Assembly (NCBI GenBank): GCA_963768885.1 | Contig: CAVYJN010000004.1 | Coordinates: forward strand, 10,857-74,856 | Direction: 5' to 3' | DNA: 64,000 nt | Source: DASRIA01 sp963768885 | Lineage (GTDB): Bacteria; Actinomycetota; Thermoleophilia; Solirubrobacterales; JBBDJG01 | The notes under the pieces: model-generated | Told to the model about the DNA's origin: nothing | What the model saw: the letters and a program-made list of their open reading frames with translations, nothing else | The model's database searches: none | Shown: one piece after another, positions 33,805 through 43,314 of the stretch | Numbering within the stretch: the stretch's first letter is position 1 | How the letters are laid out: each line of letters begins with the position of its first letter | Program-made: the position numbers and the translations under genes

Positions 33805-34506
33805 TCAGGGGTAGACGGCATCAAGGAAACGCCCGCAGAAGGCGCGGCCGAGGTCGTTCCAGGCGCCGATCGCCGCGCGCGTCTCGCGCCGCAGCGCGTC
33901 CGGGTCGACCCCGGTGCGCACGGCGTCCTCGTCGGAGCGGTAGTCGTCGATCCATGCCTCGGCGTCGGCTGCGCTGACTTCCGCGTGGAACTGGATGCCG
34001 ACCGCGCGGCCGGCTCGGAACGCCTGCAGGCAGACGGCGCTGCGCGCGAGCGGCGTCGCGCCCGGCGGCAGCGGGAACTCGTAGCTGTGCCACTGGAAGG
34101 CCGTGAACGACGGCGCGAGCGCCGCGAAGAGCGGGTCGCCGGCGCCCTCCTCGGTGATCTCCACCTCGCGCCACCCGATCTCGGGCTCGCGCGCGCGCCG
34201 CGGGGTCGCGCCCGCGGCCTCCGCGAGCAGCTGGCCGCCGAGGCACACGCCGAGCGTCGGGACGTCGCGCTCCAGCAGCTCTCGCAGCAACGCCTTCTGC
34301 TCGCGGAGCCACGGGTGCTCGGCCTCGTGGTCGACGTGCATCGCGCCGCCGAAGACCATCACCGCGTCGTAGGCGGCCGGGTCCGACGGCGGGGAGGTGT
34401 CCTCCGCCCGCAGCCACGTGTCGAGCGATCCCCCCTTCGCATGCACGGCGTCCGCGAAGACTCCCGCGCCCGCGTCACGCTGATGGACGATCGCGAGCGC
34501 GCGCAC
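33805..34506 (-). CDS. Class I glutamine amidotransferase-like protein
   Basis: 233 residues from the GTG at 34506. The nucleophile elbow is GVCLGGQLLAEAAG and the catalytic His-Glu is in IQFHAEVSAADAE, the arrangement of class I (GATase1) enzymes, here of the stand-alone GMP-synthase-like type (DUF4111-like/YfeJ-type). The N-terminus MRALAIVHQRDAGAGVF is the first strand. It would release ammonia from glutamine or hydrolyse a gamma-glutamyl compound. The gene partly overlaps the end region of the hydrolase at 34519 with only 12 bases between. The partner subunit is unknown. Confidence 0.85.
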   Translation of the reverse strand: MRALAIVHQRDAGAGVFADAVHAKGGSLDTWLRAEDTSPPSDPAAYDAVMVFGGAMHVDHEAEHPWLREQKALLRELLERDVPTLGVCLGGQLLAEAAGATPRRAREPEIGWREVEITEEGAGDPLFAALAPSFTAFQWHSYEFPLPPGATPLARSAVCLQAFRAGRAVGIQFHAEVSAADAEAWIDDYRSDEDAVRTGVDPDALRRETRAAIGAWNDLGRAFCGRFLDAVYP

Positions 34507-34518
34507 CGCGGCGCCGCT

Positions 34519-35452
34519 CTAGGTCGCCGCCATCTGGCGGCGCACCGAACGGCGCGCGATCACCGCGCCCCAGTCGGCGTCGTCCATGTGCACGGGTTCG
34601 GTGGTCTCGATCCAGTCGCGCAGCACCGCGGCCAGGCCCTCGGGGTCCTCGAGGTTGGGGAAGTGCGCGGCCCGCGGCAGCGTCTCGAAGCGGCTGCCCG
34701 GCACCGCCCGGTGGGTCCAGCGGCCGTGCGTGAGCGGGATCGTGTTGTCGCGCTCGCCCCAGACGATCAGCGTCGGCATCGACCCGAGCAGGTAGAGGCG
34801 GTCGCGCGCGCTCACGCGCTGGCCGCGCGCGTCGATCACCGCGCGCAGCGTCTGCGAGGAACGCGCGCCGCGCGCCCGGCTGCTCGAGCGGGCGCAGCGC
34901 CCGCGCGATCGCCTGCAGGTAGACGCCCCGCGGCGACCCGCGGCTGCGCAGGCGCTCGCCGCCGCGGTTGAGCGCCGCGAGCACGCGCCGGTGAGCGGCC
35001 AGCGACAGCAGCGTGGACGCCCCCGGCAGCGCGGCGGTGCGCAGCAGGGGGCTGACGTCGCGGCCGAGGCCGCCGCTCGAGATCAGCGCGAGGCGTTCGG
35101 TGCGCTGCGGGAACTGGTAGAAGAACTGCATCGCGACCCCGCCGCCGAGCGAGTGGCCGACGATCGTCGCGCGCTCGACCCCGATCGCCGTCAGCAGGTC
35201 ACGGATGCTGGCCGCGTGGGCGCCGAGCGAGTAGTCGCCGCGCGGCGTCGCCGAGTCGCCGTGGCCGATCAGGTCCGGGGCGATCACCGTGTAGGAGTCG
35301 GCGAGCAGCGACGCCACGTCCTGCCAGTGGCGCGAGGAGTTGACCATCCCGTGGATCAGCACGACCGGAGGCCCGCTGCCCGCGACCCGGTAGACCGCCC
35401 GGTGGCCGTGCAGGTCGATCTGTCGTTCGTGGAATCGGAGCGGAGGGTTCAC
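34519..35452 (-). CDS. Alpha/beta hydrolase (one frameshift)
   Basis: The ATG at 35452 opens a frame with HGMVNSSRHW, the nucleophile Ser in VGHSLGGGVAMQF, and a cap region. It breaks near 34865 and a second frame gives RSSQTLRAVIDARGQRVSA, then IVWGERDNTIP (Asp) and PRAAHFPN (His) to the stop at 34519. With one indel corrected in the GCGCGC-rich stretch, the product is about 310 residues and the Ser-Asp-His triad is complete. Esterase, lipase or haloperoxidase-like activity is possible. It is transcribed leftward, divergent from the acyl-CoA dehydrogenase. Confidence 0.82.
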
Positions 35453-35524
35453 CGACTACCTCGGCGCGCACCCTACCGATAACCTCAGGCGCGCTGGTCC
35501 CATCCCGGAACGAATGGAGAAGGC

Positions 35525-37267
35525 ATGGCAAGCGTCGAGCAGCGTTCTCGCCCCGCCCAGCTTTTCAACCCCCGCGCGTACGACCCGGCGGACTTCGACG
35601 ACGCGACGCGGCATGCGCTGGCGGCGACCATCGACTTCTTCGAGTCCCGCGGCAAGGCGGCGCTCAAGGAGCAGGACCACGAGCGCACCTGGTACGCCGA
35701 CTTCCTCGAGTTCGTCAAGCGCGAGCGCATCTTCGCGACGCTGCTGACGCCCGCCGCCGAGGCGGCCGGCGATCCGGACAAGCGCTGGGACACCGCGCGG
35801 ATCGCCGCGTTCAGCGAGATCACGGGCTTCTACGGGCTCGCGTACTGGTACACGTGGCAGGTCACGATCCTCGGGCTCGGGCCGATCTGGCAGAGCGACA
35901 ACGCGGCCGCGCGCCGCCGCGCCGCGGAACTGCTGGAGGACGGCGCGATCTTCGCGTTCGGCCTCTCGGAGAAGGAGCACGGCGCCGACATCTACTCGAC
36001 CGACATGGTCCTCACGCCCGGCGCGGACGGCGGCTTCAGCGCGACCGGCAGCAAGTACTACATCGGCAACGGCAACCTCGCCGGCATGGTGTCGGTGTTC
36101 GGCCGCCGCGCCGACGTCGAGGGGCCTGACGGCTACGTCTTCTTCGCCGCCGACAGCGCGCACCCGGCCTACCACCTCGTGAAGAACGTCGTCAACTCGC
36201 AGAACTACGTCAGCGAGTTCCGCCTCGAGGACTACCCGGTGCGGCCGGAGGACATCCTGCACACCGGCAAGGCCGCCTTCCACGCGGCGCTGAACACGGT
36301 GAACGTCGGCAAGTTCAACCTCGGCTTCGCCTCGATCGGCATCTGCGAGCACGCGTTCTACGAGGCGATCACGCACGCCGACGGGCGGGTGCTCTACGGC
36401 CACAAGGTCACGGAGTTCCCGCACGTGCGCCAGTTGCTCTCCGACGCCTATGTGCGCCTCGTGGCGATGAAGCTCTTCGCCGATCGCGCGATCGACTACT
36501 TCCGCGCCGCGGGGCCCGAGGACCGGCGCTACCTGCTCTACAACCCGATCACCAAGATGAAGGTGACCACGGAGGGCGAGCGCGTGATCGACGACCTCTG
36601 GGACGTGATCGCCGCCAAGGGCTTCGAGAAGGACACGTTCTTCGAGATGGCCGCGCGCGACATCCGCGGGCTGCCGAAGCTCGAGGGCACGGTGCACGTG
36701 AACATGCTGCTCGTCCTCAAGTTCATGGCGAACTACCTGTTCAACCCCGCCGAGTACCCGCCCGTGCCGACCCGGCGTGACGCGGCCGACGACGACTTCC
36801 TGTTCCGCCAGGGCCCCTCGCGGGGTCTCGGCAAGGTCCAGTTCACCGACTGGCGCACGGCCTACGCCCCGTTCGCCGGCGTCCCGAACGTCGCCCGCTT
36901 CATGGAGCAGGCCGAGGGCCTGGCCACGCTGCTCACCGCCTCGCCCCCGAGCGAGGAGCAGCAGCGCGAGCTGGGCTTCCTGCTCACGCTGGGGGAGCTG
37001 TTCACGCTCGTGCCCTACGGGCAGCTGATCCTCGAGCAGGCCGCGCCGGCGGGAGTCGGCGCCGACACCGTCGACGCGATCTTCGACGTGCTCGTGCGCG
37101 ACTTCTCCGGCTACGCGGTCACGCTGCACGGCCACTCGTCGTCGACGGAGGCCCAGCAGGCGTGGGCGCTGGAGCACGTGCGCAAGCCCGTGGGCGACCC
37201 GGACCGCTTCGCGCGCGTGTGGGACGAGGTCGCGGCCCACGCCGGCGCCTACGAGATGCAGCCGTGA
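35525..37267 (+). CDS. Acyl-CoA dehydrogenase-like flavoprotein
   Basis: A 580-residue protein, ATG start. The sequence has the acyl-CoA dehydrogenase layout: an alpha domain, a central beta domain with FAFGLSEKEHGADIYST and FSATGSKYYIGNGNLAGMVSV that bind FAD and the acyl chain, and a C-terminal helical bundle. The length is above the usual 380-400, resembling the long ACAD9/ACOX-type forms. It is coupled by GTGA to an epimerase/dehydratase gene and followed by a hydrolase. Probably acts in fatty acid or isoprenoid-like degradation; substrate chain length is not deducible. Confidence 0.88.
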   Translation: MASVEQRSRPAQLFNPRAYDPADFDDATRHALAATIDFFESRGKAALKEQDHERTWYADFLEFVKRERIFATLLTPAAEAAGDPDKRWDTARIAAFSEITGFYGLAYWYTWQVTILGLGPIWQSDNAAARRRAAELLEDGAIFAFGLSEKEHGADIYSTDMVLTPGADGGFSATGSKYYIGNGNLAGMVSVFGRRADVEGPDGYVFFAADSAHPAYHLVKNVVNSQNYVSEFRLEDYPVRPEDILHTGKAAFHAALNTVNVGKFNLGFASIGICEHAFYEAITHADGRVLYGHKVTEFPHVRQLLSDAYVRLVAMKLFADRAIDYFRAAGPEDRRYLLYNPITKMKVTTEGERVIDDLWDVIAAKGFEKDTFFEMAARDIRGLPKLEGTVHVNMLLVLKFMANYLFNPAEYPPVPTRRDAADDDFLFRQGPSRGLGKVQFTDWRTAYAPFAGVPNVARFMEQAEGLATLLTASPPSEEQQRELGFLLTLGELFTLVPYGQLILEQAAPAGVGADTVDAIFDVLVRDFSGYAVTLHGHSSSTEAQQAWALEHVRKPVGDPDRFARVWDEVAAHAGAYEMQP

Positions 37268-38292
37268 GCGCGCATGCCCGATCGAAGCCGCTCACCGTCG
37301 CGATCACCGGGCCGACCGGCGACATCGGCCGCTCGGTGGTTCGCGCGCTCGAGAAGAGCAAGGAGGTCGGCCGCATCATCGGGATGGCGCGCCGCCCGTT
37401 CGACCCGGCCGAGCACGGGTGGAAGCGGATGGAGTACCGCCGCGGCGACGTGCTCGACCGATCCTCGGTCGAGGCGCTGGTCGCGGACGCCGACGTAGTC
37501 GTCCACCTCGCCTTCCTGATCTTCGGCAGTCACGACGAGACGCGCGACGTGAACCTCAGGGGATCGCGCAACGTGTTCGAGGCGGCGGTCGCCGCGGGCG
37601 CGAAGCGACTCGTCTACACCTCCTCGGTCGCGGCATACGGGTTCCATCGCGACAACCCGGACGTGCTCACGGAGGACACGCCCGCCCTGGGGACCCCCGA
37701 CTTCTACTACTCGGCGCAGAAGGCGGAGCTCGAGCGCCTGCTGGAGGAGGTCACCGCCGGCGCCCGCACCGACGTGTACGTGTTCCGCCCGTGCATCGTC
37801 GCGGGCTCGGATGCGCCCACGCTGGTGGAGGGCTTCACCGGCCAGAAGGTCTTCGGCCGCACCGTCCGGCACGTGTGGCGGCTGCTCGAGGCGCTGCCGA
37901 TCATCACGCCCGTCCTGCCGGACAGCGGCGTGCCCTTTCAGCTCGTGCATCACGACGACGTCGCGACCGCGGTCCGGGCCGCCGTCCTCGGCCGCGGCAC
38001 GCCCGGCACCTACAACCTCGCCGCCGACGACGCGATCAGGGTGCGCGACGTCGCGCACGCGCTCGGCTGGCAGTCGGTGCCGGTGCCCGGCGTCGCGGTG
38101 GACGCCGTCGGCGAGGTGGTCTCGCGCGTGCCGGTCGCGCCCGCGGAGGCGGGCTGGGTCGATGTGCTGCGCAAGCCCGTGCTGATGGACACCGCCAAGG
38201 CGCGGCGCGAGCTGCGCTGGCGCGTGCGCCACGACGGCCATGCGACCCTCGCGCAGACGATCGCGGCCGCGCGCGAGGCCGGCATCGTCTGA
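37264..38292 (+). CDS. NAD-dependent epimerase/dehydratase family protein
   Basis: 342 residues from the GTG at 37264, overlapping the previous stop as GTGA. Extended SDR: cofactor motif TGPTGDIGRSV, VVHLAF, TSSVAAYG and the catalytic pair in YYSAQKAELERLL. VFRPCIVAGSDAP and LVHHDDVATAV are typical of the atypical extended SDRs related to 3-beta-hydroxysteroid dehydrogenases. Coupling to the acyl-CoA dehydrogenase suggests oxidation or reduction of a lipid or CoA-linked intermediate rather than sugar epimerisation, but sequence alone does not decide. Confidence 0.85.
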   Translation: MSAHARSKPLTVAITGPTGDIGRSVVRALEKSKEVGRIIGMARRPFDPAEHGWKRMEYRRGDVLDRSSVEALVADADVVVHLAFLIFGSHDETRDVNLRGSRNVFEAAVAAGAKRLVYTSSVAAYGFHRDNPDVLTEDTPALGTPDFYYSAQKAELERLLEEVTAGARTDVYVFRPCIVAGSDAPTLVEGFTGQKVFGRTVRHVWRLLEALPIITPVLPDSGVPFQLVHHDDVATAVRAAVLGRGTPGTYNLAADDAIRVRDVAHALGWQSVPVPGVAVDAVGEVVSRVPVAPAEAGWVDVLRKPVLMDTAKARRELRWRVRHDGHATLAQTIAAAREAGIV

Positions 38293-38300
38293 CCGGCTCG

Positions 38301-39188
38301 GTGCAAGCCGCCGCGGAGGTCGAGCCCTACGGCTCGCCGCCGCACTCGGAGTGGATGGACGTCGACTGGGACGCCCATCGACACGCCGCGATCGTCGACG
38401 GTGCGCGTGTCAACTACGTGCGGATGGGCGCCGGCCCGCCGCTGCTGCTGATCCACGGGCTCTCGGGGTCCTGGGAGAACTGGCTCGAGAACATCCCCGC
38501 GCTCGCGCGCGCGCACGACGCGATCGCCGTCGACCTCCCCGGCTTCGGCCGCTCGGAGATGCCGCCCGGGGAGGTGAGCATCCCGGGCTATGCGCGGTTC
38601 GCGGGCTCCTTCCTCGACGCACTCGGACTCTCGCGCGCAGCCTTTGCCGGAAGCTCGATGGGAGGCCTGATCGCCGCCGACACGGCAGCCACCGACCCCG
38701 ACCGGGTCGAGCGCCTCGTGCTCGTCTCCGCGCCCGGCCCCGGCCGGCGGTCGGCGGTGTCCGCGGAGGCCGGCGCTCCCGGGCTCGGGCGCGTGATCGC
38801 GGGCGCCGCGGCGCGGCGCTCGGGGTGGTTGATGCGCAGCGGCGCGCTGCGAAGGGCGGTGCTCGGGCGGCTCCTGCATCATCCGGATCGCATCTCGCCG
38901 CGGCTGATCGCCCGGCTTGCCGCCGGTGTGGCGCGCCCCGGCTCGATCGTGGCGCGCCGGGCGACCATCCGCAACGACGTCGGCCTGCGCGTCCATGACA
39001 TCGCCGCTCCGACGCTGCTCGTGTGGGGTCAGCACGACCGCATCGTGCCGCCGTACGTCGCCGATTACTACGAACAGGCGGTGCCGGGCGCCCGCAAGGT
39101 GATGTTCCCGGACACCGGGCACGCCCCGATGATCGAGCGGCCCGGCCTGTTCAATCGCCTCGTGATGGAGTTCCTGGCCGCCACCTGA
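38301..39188 (+). CDS. Alpha/beta hydrolase
   Basis: 295 residues from the GTG at 38301; an ATG at 38355 with a CGGAG box is the alternative. The triad is Ser in AGSSMGGLIAADT, Asp in VWGQHDRIVPP and His in DTGHAPMIE, and LLIHGLSGSWENW forms the oxyanion loop. The active-site elbow reads G-S-S-M-G-G, a standard hydrolase variant. It is 8 bases after the epimerase gene in the same direction, so it belongs to the same transcript as the acyl-CoA dehydrogenase. A thioesterase or ester hydrolase role in that pathway is inferred. Confidence 0.85.
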   Translation: MQAAAEVEPYGSPPHSEWMDVDWDAHRHAAIVDGARVNYVRMGAGPPLLLIHGLSGSWENWLENIPALARAHDAIAVDLPGFGRSEMPPGEVSIPGYARFAGSFLDALGLSRAAFAGSSMGGLIAADTAATDPDRVERLVLVSAPGPGRRSAVSAEAGAPGLGRVIAGAAARRSGWLMRSGALRRAVLGRLLHHPDRISPRLIARLAAGVARPGSIVARRATIRNDVGLRVHDIAAPTLLVWGQHDRIVPPYVADYYEQAVPGARKVMFPDTGHAPMIERPGLFNRLVMEFLAAT

Positions 39189-39219
39189 GGCCTCCGGCGC
39201 GGGATACTCGGGAGAGCTG

Positions 39220-39678
39220 ATGTCGGCTCAGGATCTCGACGCCCTCCGCAGCATCTACGAGGCCTTCAACAGGCGTGACCTGCCGGCGATGCTGGAGCAC
39301 CTCCATTCGGACGTGGTGGCCTCCTCGCAGGACGACCTGGAGTATGCGGCGCTGATGTTGCGGCTGCTCGGACCGCGGTTCGTCGTGCTGCTCGGGAGCT
39401 ACCGCGGCAAGCAGGAGGTGCGTCGCCTGTTCGAGGCGATGTGGGCGATATCCGAGCAGTTCGCGGTCGAGGTGGAGGACATCGTGGAGCTCGAGGAGGG
39501 CATCGTCGTGCCGGTCAGGCTGCGCGCGACCTCGCTCGACTCCGGGCTCGAGGGAGAGGTGCGAAACGCCCATGCCTGGACATTCTCCGAAGGGAAGGCG
39601 ACCTCGCTGCGGGTCTTCGCCGATCGCGGGCGTGCAACCGCCGCGCTGCGCTCGCAGCGGGCGACCGGGGAGGAGTAG
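39220..39678 (+). CDS. NTF2-like/SnoaL-like fold protein
   Basis: 152 residues, ATG start with GGGAGAG upstream. The opening ALRSIYEAFNRRDLPAMLEHLHSDV and the later VRNAHAWTFSEGKATSLRVF are typical of the SnoaL/NTF2-like fold. No catalytic residues are certain. Many such proteins are isomerases, hydrolases or small-ligand binders. It is the last gene of the rightward block and is followed by a terminator hairpin. Confidence 0.82.
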   Translation: MSAQDLDALRSIYEAFNRRDLPAMLEHLHSDVVASSQDDLEYAALMLRLLGPRFVVLLGSYRGKQEVRRLFEAMWAISEQFAVEVEDIVELEEGIVVPVRLRATSLDSGLEGEVRNAHAWTFSEGKATSLRVFADRGRATAALRSQRATGEE

Positions 39679-39753
39679 GATTCAGTTCGACCTCCCTGAA
39701 TGGGGCAAGGCCTCCCAGAGTGGGCACGGGGCGAGTCGTACGATCGTGAGCCC

Positions 39754-39786
39754 GGAAGCGCCCGGCGTGATTTGCCGGGCGTTTCC
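39754..39786 (+). terminator. Intrinsic terminator, probably for 39220-39678
   Basis: An inverted repeat GGAAGCGCCCGGC / GCCGGGCGTTTCC around a 7-base loop, followed on the + strand by CTTTCC. It lies 75 bases past the stop of the NTF2-like gene and 5 bases past the stop of the leftward sigma factor gene, so it may serve both directions. Confidence 0.7.
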
Positions 39787-39791
39787 CTTTC

Positions 39792-40697
39792 CTAGTGCAG
39801 CGCGGCGACCTCGGGCGTGCGCGCCAGCATCGCCAGCCCGCGGGCCTGCAGCCGGCGGACCCTGTCGCGCGAGATCCCGAGGCGGCGCTCGACCTCGTCG
39901 AGGGTCTTCGCCTCGCAGCCGATCCCGTAGCGCAGCCGGACCACGTCGCGCTCGGGAGTGGGCAGGCGCTCGAGCGCCTGGCGCAGCGCCTCGCAGCGCA
40001 TCGAGCGCTCGACCTCCTCGGCCGGCTCCCAGGCGTCGCTTTCGATCAGCTCGCCGAACGGGGTCGGGTCCTCGTCGCCGATCGGCTTGTCGAGGCTGGT
40101 CACGGACATGCCGAAGGTCCGGACCTCCTGCACCTGCTCGAGGGGGATCTTCGTGACCGCGGCGATCTCGTCCTCGGTCGGCGCGCGCCCCAGCTCCGCC
40201 GTCAGCGCGCGTTCCACGCGGGCGACGGCGCGCTCGCGGTCCACCATGTAGACCGGCATCCGGATCAGGCGCGCGCGGTTCGCTATCCCTCGCTCGATCG
40301 ACTCGCGCACCCACCAGCTCGCGTATGTCGAGAACCTGCAGCCTCGGCGCCAGTCGAACTTCTCGGCTGCGCGGATCAGCCCGATGATGCCCTCCTGGAT
40401 CAGGTCGAGGAGGGCGAGATCACGGCCGCGGTACTTCTTCGCGATCGACACGACGAGGCGCAGGTTGGAGTTGATGAGCAGCTCCTTCGCGACCCGGTCA
40501 CCGCGCTCGATCAACTTCGCGAGCTCGATCTCGGCCGCGGGCGTGAGCAGCTTGAAGCGGGCGATCTCGTTGAGGAACAGCTGCAGCGCCTCAGTGCCGG
40601 CGCCGGCCTCCTGGACGCCCGCGGCGTCGCGGGCGGGGCCTGTGGCTCCGCTCTCCTCCGACGCAATCCCGATCGTGTCCGCGGCGCTTCCGGTCAA
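39792..40697 (-). CDS. RNA polymerase sigma factor, sigma70 family (RpoD/SigB-like)
   Basis: 301 residues from the TTG at 40697, the most upstream start, with AAGGGCGG before it. Region 2 is intact: LRLVVSIAKKYRGRD, LLDLIQEGIIGLIRAAEKFDW and CRFSTYASWWVRESIERGIANR. Region 3 reads RLIRMPVYMVD and region 4 ends LERLPTPERDVVRLRYGI, then LGISRDRVRRL. Region 1.1 is absent, so this is a group 2 or 3 factor rather than the housekeeping one. The -10-binding WWVRESIERGI departs from the usual WWIRQAI, which may alter -10 recognition. It is related to, but not identical with, the sigma at 48363. Confidence 0.92.
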   Translation of the reverse strand: MTGSAADTIGIASEESGATGPARDAAGVQEAGAGTEALQLFLNEIARFKLLTPAAEIELAKLIERGDRVAKELLINSNLRLVVSIAKKYRGRDLALLDLIQEGIIGLIRAAEKFDWRRGCRFSTYASWWVRESIERGIANRARLIRMPVYMVDRERAVARVERALTAELGRAPTEDEIAAVTKIPLEQVQEVRTFGMSVTSLDKPIGDEDPTPFGELIESDAWEPAEEVERSMRCEALRQALERLPTPERDVVRLRYGIGCEAKTLDEVERRLGISRDRVRRLQARGLAMLARTPEVAALH

Positions 40698-40783
40698 CTT
40701 GCCGCCCTTGTAGGGGACTTCCCGCCCATGGACCAGCTGGGAACGAGCAGACCCTACTCCTACCCGCCGCTGGTTTCAAAGCC

Positions 40784-41581
40784 TCAGAGGGGGAAGGCGC
40801 GCGGCGTGAACGTCACCGCGGTGCAGATCGGCCGCCCGCCCGGGATCGCGTCGCCGTCCTGCTCGCGCGGGTTGTTGACGATCCGCAGGCCGCAGACCTG
40901 GGTCGCGGAGCCGCCGCCGTCCAGGTTGACGGCCGCGCGGGCGCCGAGCGCAGCGAGCAGCTCGGCCAGCTCCCCGAGCGTCAGCCCGGCGTCGTGGGCG
41001 CTGCGACCGTCGCACGTGACCGACAGCGCGACGCCGTCCGCGAGCGCGAGCGCCGCACGCGGATGACGGCCCGCCGTGATGTCCGAGTCGAACTGGTCGC
41101 GGCCGGCCGAGAAGCCCTCCGAGTCGACGCCGTCGACGGCCGCCGGGCGGCCCCGCTCGACGAGCAGCGGGCCGGCCTGGAGCAGATCGCCGCGCGGGGC
41201 CCGCGGAAGGTCCGGCCGCCGCGCGATCCTGAGCGTGCCGCCCTCGACATGCACGCACGCGCGCATCTCGTCCCACGGCGGCGAGAACCGGATGGAGGGG
41301 CGCCGCGTGCCCGCGAGCCGCAGCTCGCCCAGCGGCCGTCCCACGTCGCGCATGAAGAACCCCCCGACGAGCGCGTCCGCGACCGCCGTGCGCCGGCACC
41401 ACGAAAGCAGCGGCTCCATCTCACGAAACGCCACCACGCGCACCTCGGTCTTGCGCACGTCGTAGGCGGCGAGGTGGACCGTCGTCGCGAGGCCGTCGGA
41501 GAGTTCCACGCGAAAGCTCGCCGGGGCCGAGGACGGCTCCCGCGCCGGGCCGGGCAGCGAATGCGTCCGGATGGCGGCCAC
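40784..41581 (-). CDS. Phosphodiester glycosidase (NAGPA-like) domain protein
   Basis: 265 residues. The C-terminal half has the family signature AVNLDGGGSATQV and, upstream, DALVGGFFMRD and VALSVTCDGRSAHDAGLTLGE, matching the NAGPA phosphodiester glycosidase family. These enzymes hydrolyse GlcNAc-1-phosphodiesters or related exopolysaccharide/teichoic acid links. There is no signal peptide, which is unusual for a family that is often exported. It sits between a sigma factor and a glycosyltransferase, in the same direction as both, consistent with a surface-glycan role. Confidence 0.8.
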   Translation of the reverse strand: MAAIRTHSLPGPAREPSSAPASFRVELSDGLATTVHLAAYDVRKTEVRVVAFREMEPLLSWCRRTAVADALVGGFFMRDVGRPLGELRLAGTRRPSIRFSPPWDEMRACVHVEGGTLRIARRPDLPRAPRGDLLQAGPLLVERGRPAAVDGVDSEGFSAGRDQFDSDITAGRHPRAALALADGVALSVTCDGRSAHDAGLTLGELAELLAALGARAAVNLDGGGSATQVCGLRIVNNPREQDGDAIPGGRPICTAVTFTPRAFPL

Positions 41582-41659
41582 GATCCCAAAGTAGGCAAAT
41601 TGCTGGACATTTGCAGTGAAAATCCTGGGACCGCGCGGTGAACATCCGGTGGCCGCGGA

Positions 41660-43159
41660 TCAGTTCGGGTGGATCAGCTCCTCATATAGAGCCTCGAAGC
41701 CTCGCGCGACCACGTCCCAGGAGTGCGTGGCGCGCACCTGGCGGTAGCCGTTCGACCCGCGTGCCCGTCGCGCCTGTTCGTCGTTCACGGCCTCGACCAG
41801 GGCCGCGGTGAGCGCCTCCATGTCGTCGGGATCCACCATCCAGCCGTTCGGCCGCGCCGGATCGGTGTTGACGAACGACACCGGCCCGCCGCTGCGGGTC
41901 GCGATCACCGGCACGCCGCAGGCCATCGCCTCGATCAGCATCTGCCCGAAGCCCTCGCGCGCGGACGGCGCAACCATCACGTCGGCGCACGCGAGGCCCT
42001 CCGGCAACTCGGTGTGACCGCGCCAGCCGATGAAGAAGATCCCGTCCTCGCCGACCTCGCGTGCGACCGCGTATGGATGCTCTCCCTCGTACTCGCCGGT
42101 GAAGCCGCCCCAGATCACCAGGGGCGCGGGCATCGTGAACCGCTCGCGCGCGCGGGCGTACGCGCGCAGCAGGAGCGGCACGCGCTTGACCTCCGTGAAG
42201 CGCCCGACGAACAGCAGCACCGGCGCATGGTCGTGCCGCTCGTCGCCCTCGAACCAGCGCAGGTCCTCGTCGCGGTAGCGGATCGTGCCCGGCTCACCGG
42301 ACTCGTCCCACCCGAGCGGTTCCTCGACGAGCCAGCGGCGCCAGCGGCGCAGGCGCTCGGAGCGGTCGAGCGCGACGCGATCGAAGCGCTCGACGTCCAC
42401 GCCGTTCGGGATCGACTCGACCATCTCCGCCGGGACGTCGAGCAGTTGCCGTGCCTCGTCGCGCAGCGCGGGGGAGATCGCGACGATGCGGCTCGACAGC
42501 CGCGCCGCGCGGCGCAGGCGGCGCGCCCAGTGATCGCCGTGGCGCCACTGCTCCCAGCGCGTCTCGCGCAGCAGCCGCCGCCCCTCGGCGTCGAGGTCCG
42601 GAGAGGCAGGTCGGGCCTCCGTGCCCGACATTCCGGCGAGGTCGGTGCCGAGCACGCCGGCCACTTCGCGCAGGCGGTCGATGTGGTCGAGCATCAACAG
42701 CTCCGTGCCGTGCAGGTGGGTGACGATCGGCACGCCCGGAAAGCGGCGCGCGGCCGCCTCGTGCATCGGCGTGAGGTGATGTAGGTGGATCACGTCGGGC
42801 GGCGTCGGCCACGCGCGCGCGAAGATGTCTTCCCACACGGCGGCCAGGCGGTCGCCGGTCTGCGGGGTGACCGCCGCGAAGACGGGGTCCGCGGCGCCGG
42901 TGCGGTCCTCGAACGAGGGATGCATCGGCATCGCCGTCGCGAGCGGATCGCGCCCCTCGGCGTGCGCGCGCAATGCGGGCCCGTAGTCGACCGTCGTGAG
43001 GCGAGGGTGCTTGAAGAAGCTCGCCGCGTGGGTGCGGTCGCCGGGCTCGCCGAGCGAACCGGTGACGAGCGCTACCGGCCACCCGGACTGCTCGAGGGCC
43101 GGGACCAGGTAGCGCACGACCTGGGACGAGCCGCCGCGCGGATAGAAGAGCAGGGCCAT
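41660..43159 (-). CDS. GT4-like glycosyltransferase (GT-B fold)
   Basis: 499 residues, ATG at 43159. The N-terminal acceptor domain begins ALLFYPRGGSSQVVRYLVPAL and has LHHLTPMHEAA and THLHGTELLMLD. The C-terminal donor domain has VLLFVGRFTEVKRVPLLLRAY and the nucleotide-sugar signature VAPSAREGFGQMLIEAMACGVPVIAT, where the E-x7-E Glu pair is present. Probably retaining and using a UDP- or GDP-sugar. Lies in the surface-glycan region near the phosphodiester glycosidase. The acceptor is unknown. Confidence 0.88.
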   Translation of the reverse strand: MALLFYPRGGSSQVVRYLVPALEQSGWPVALVTGSLGEPGDRTHAASFFKHPRLTTVDYGPALRAHAEGRDPLATAMPMHPSFEDRTGAADPVFAAVTPQTGDRLAAVWEDIFARAWPTPPDVIHLHHLTPMHEAAARRFPGVPIVTHLHGTELLMLDHIDRLREVAGVLGTDLAGMSGTEARPASPDLDAEGRRLLRETRWEQWRHGDHWARRLRRAARLSSRIVAISPALRDEARQLLDVPAEMVESIPNGVDVERFDRVALDRSERLRRWRRWLVEEPLGWDESGEPGTIRYRDEDLRWFEGDERHDHAPVLLFVGRFTEVKRVPLLLRAYARARERFTMPAPLVIWGGFTGEYEGEHPYAVAREVGEDGIFFIGWRGHTELPEGLACADVMVAPSAREGFGQMLIEAMACGVPVIATRSGGPVSFVNTDPARPNGWMVDPDDMEALTAALVEAVNDEQARRARGSNGYRQVRATHSWDVVARGFEALYEELIHPN

Positions 43160-43205
43160 GCCGACCAGCGGTGCGATCCTCCCCTTCCTTTCTCCTACTG
43201 ACCGG

Positions 43206-43218
43206 TAACTTTGTTACG
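43206..43218 (+). other. Short inverted repeat in the divergent gap
   Basis: GTAAC-TTT-GTTAC is a perfect 5-base palindrome with a 3-base spacer between the glycosyltransferase (leftward) and the secreted domain protein (rightward). It could be an operator. The 155-base gap holds no gene. A weak TTTACA is at 43235-43240. Confidence 0.35.
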
Positions 43219-43314
43219 GATTTCTAGACTCTCTTTACAGGTTTGCGGGCCCATGTTAGGGTCAGCATGTTGTCGCGACACGCGCCTTTTTGGGGAGGCG
43301 CAGAGGGGAGAGGT

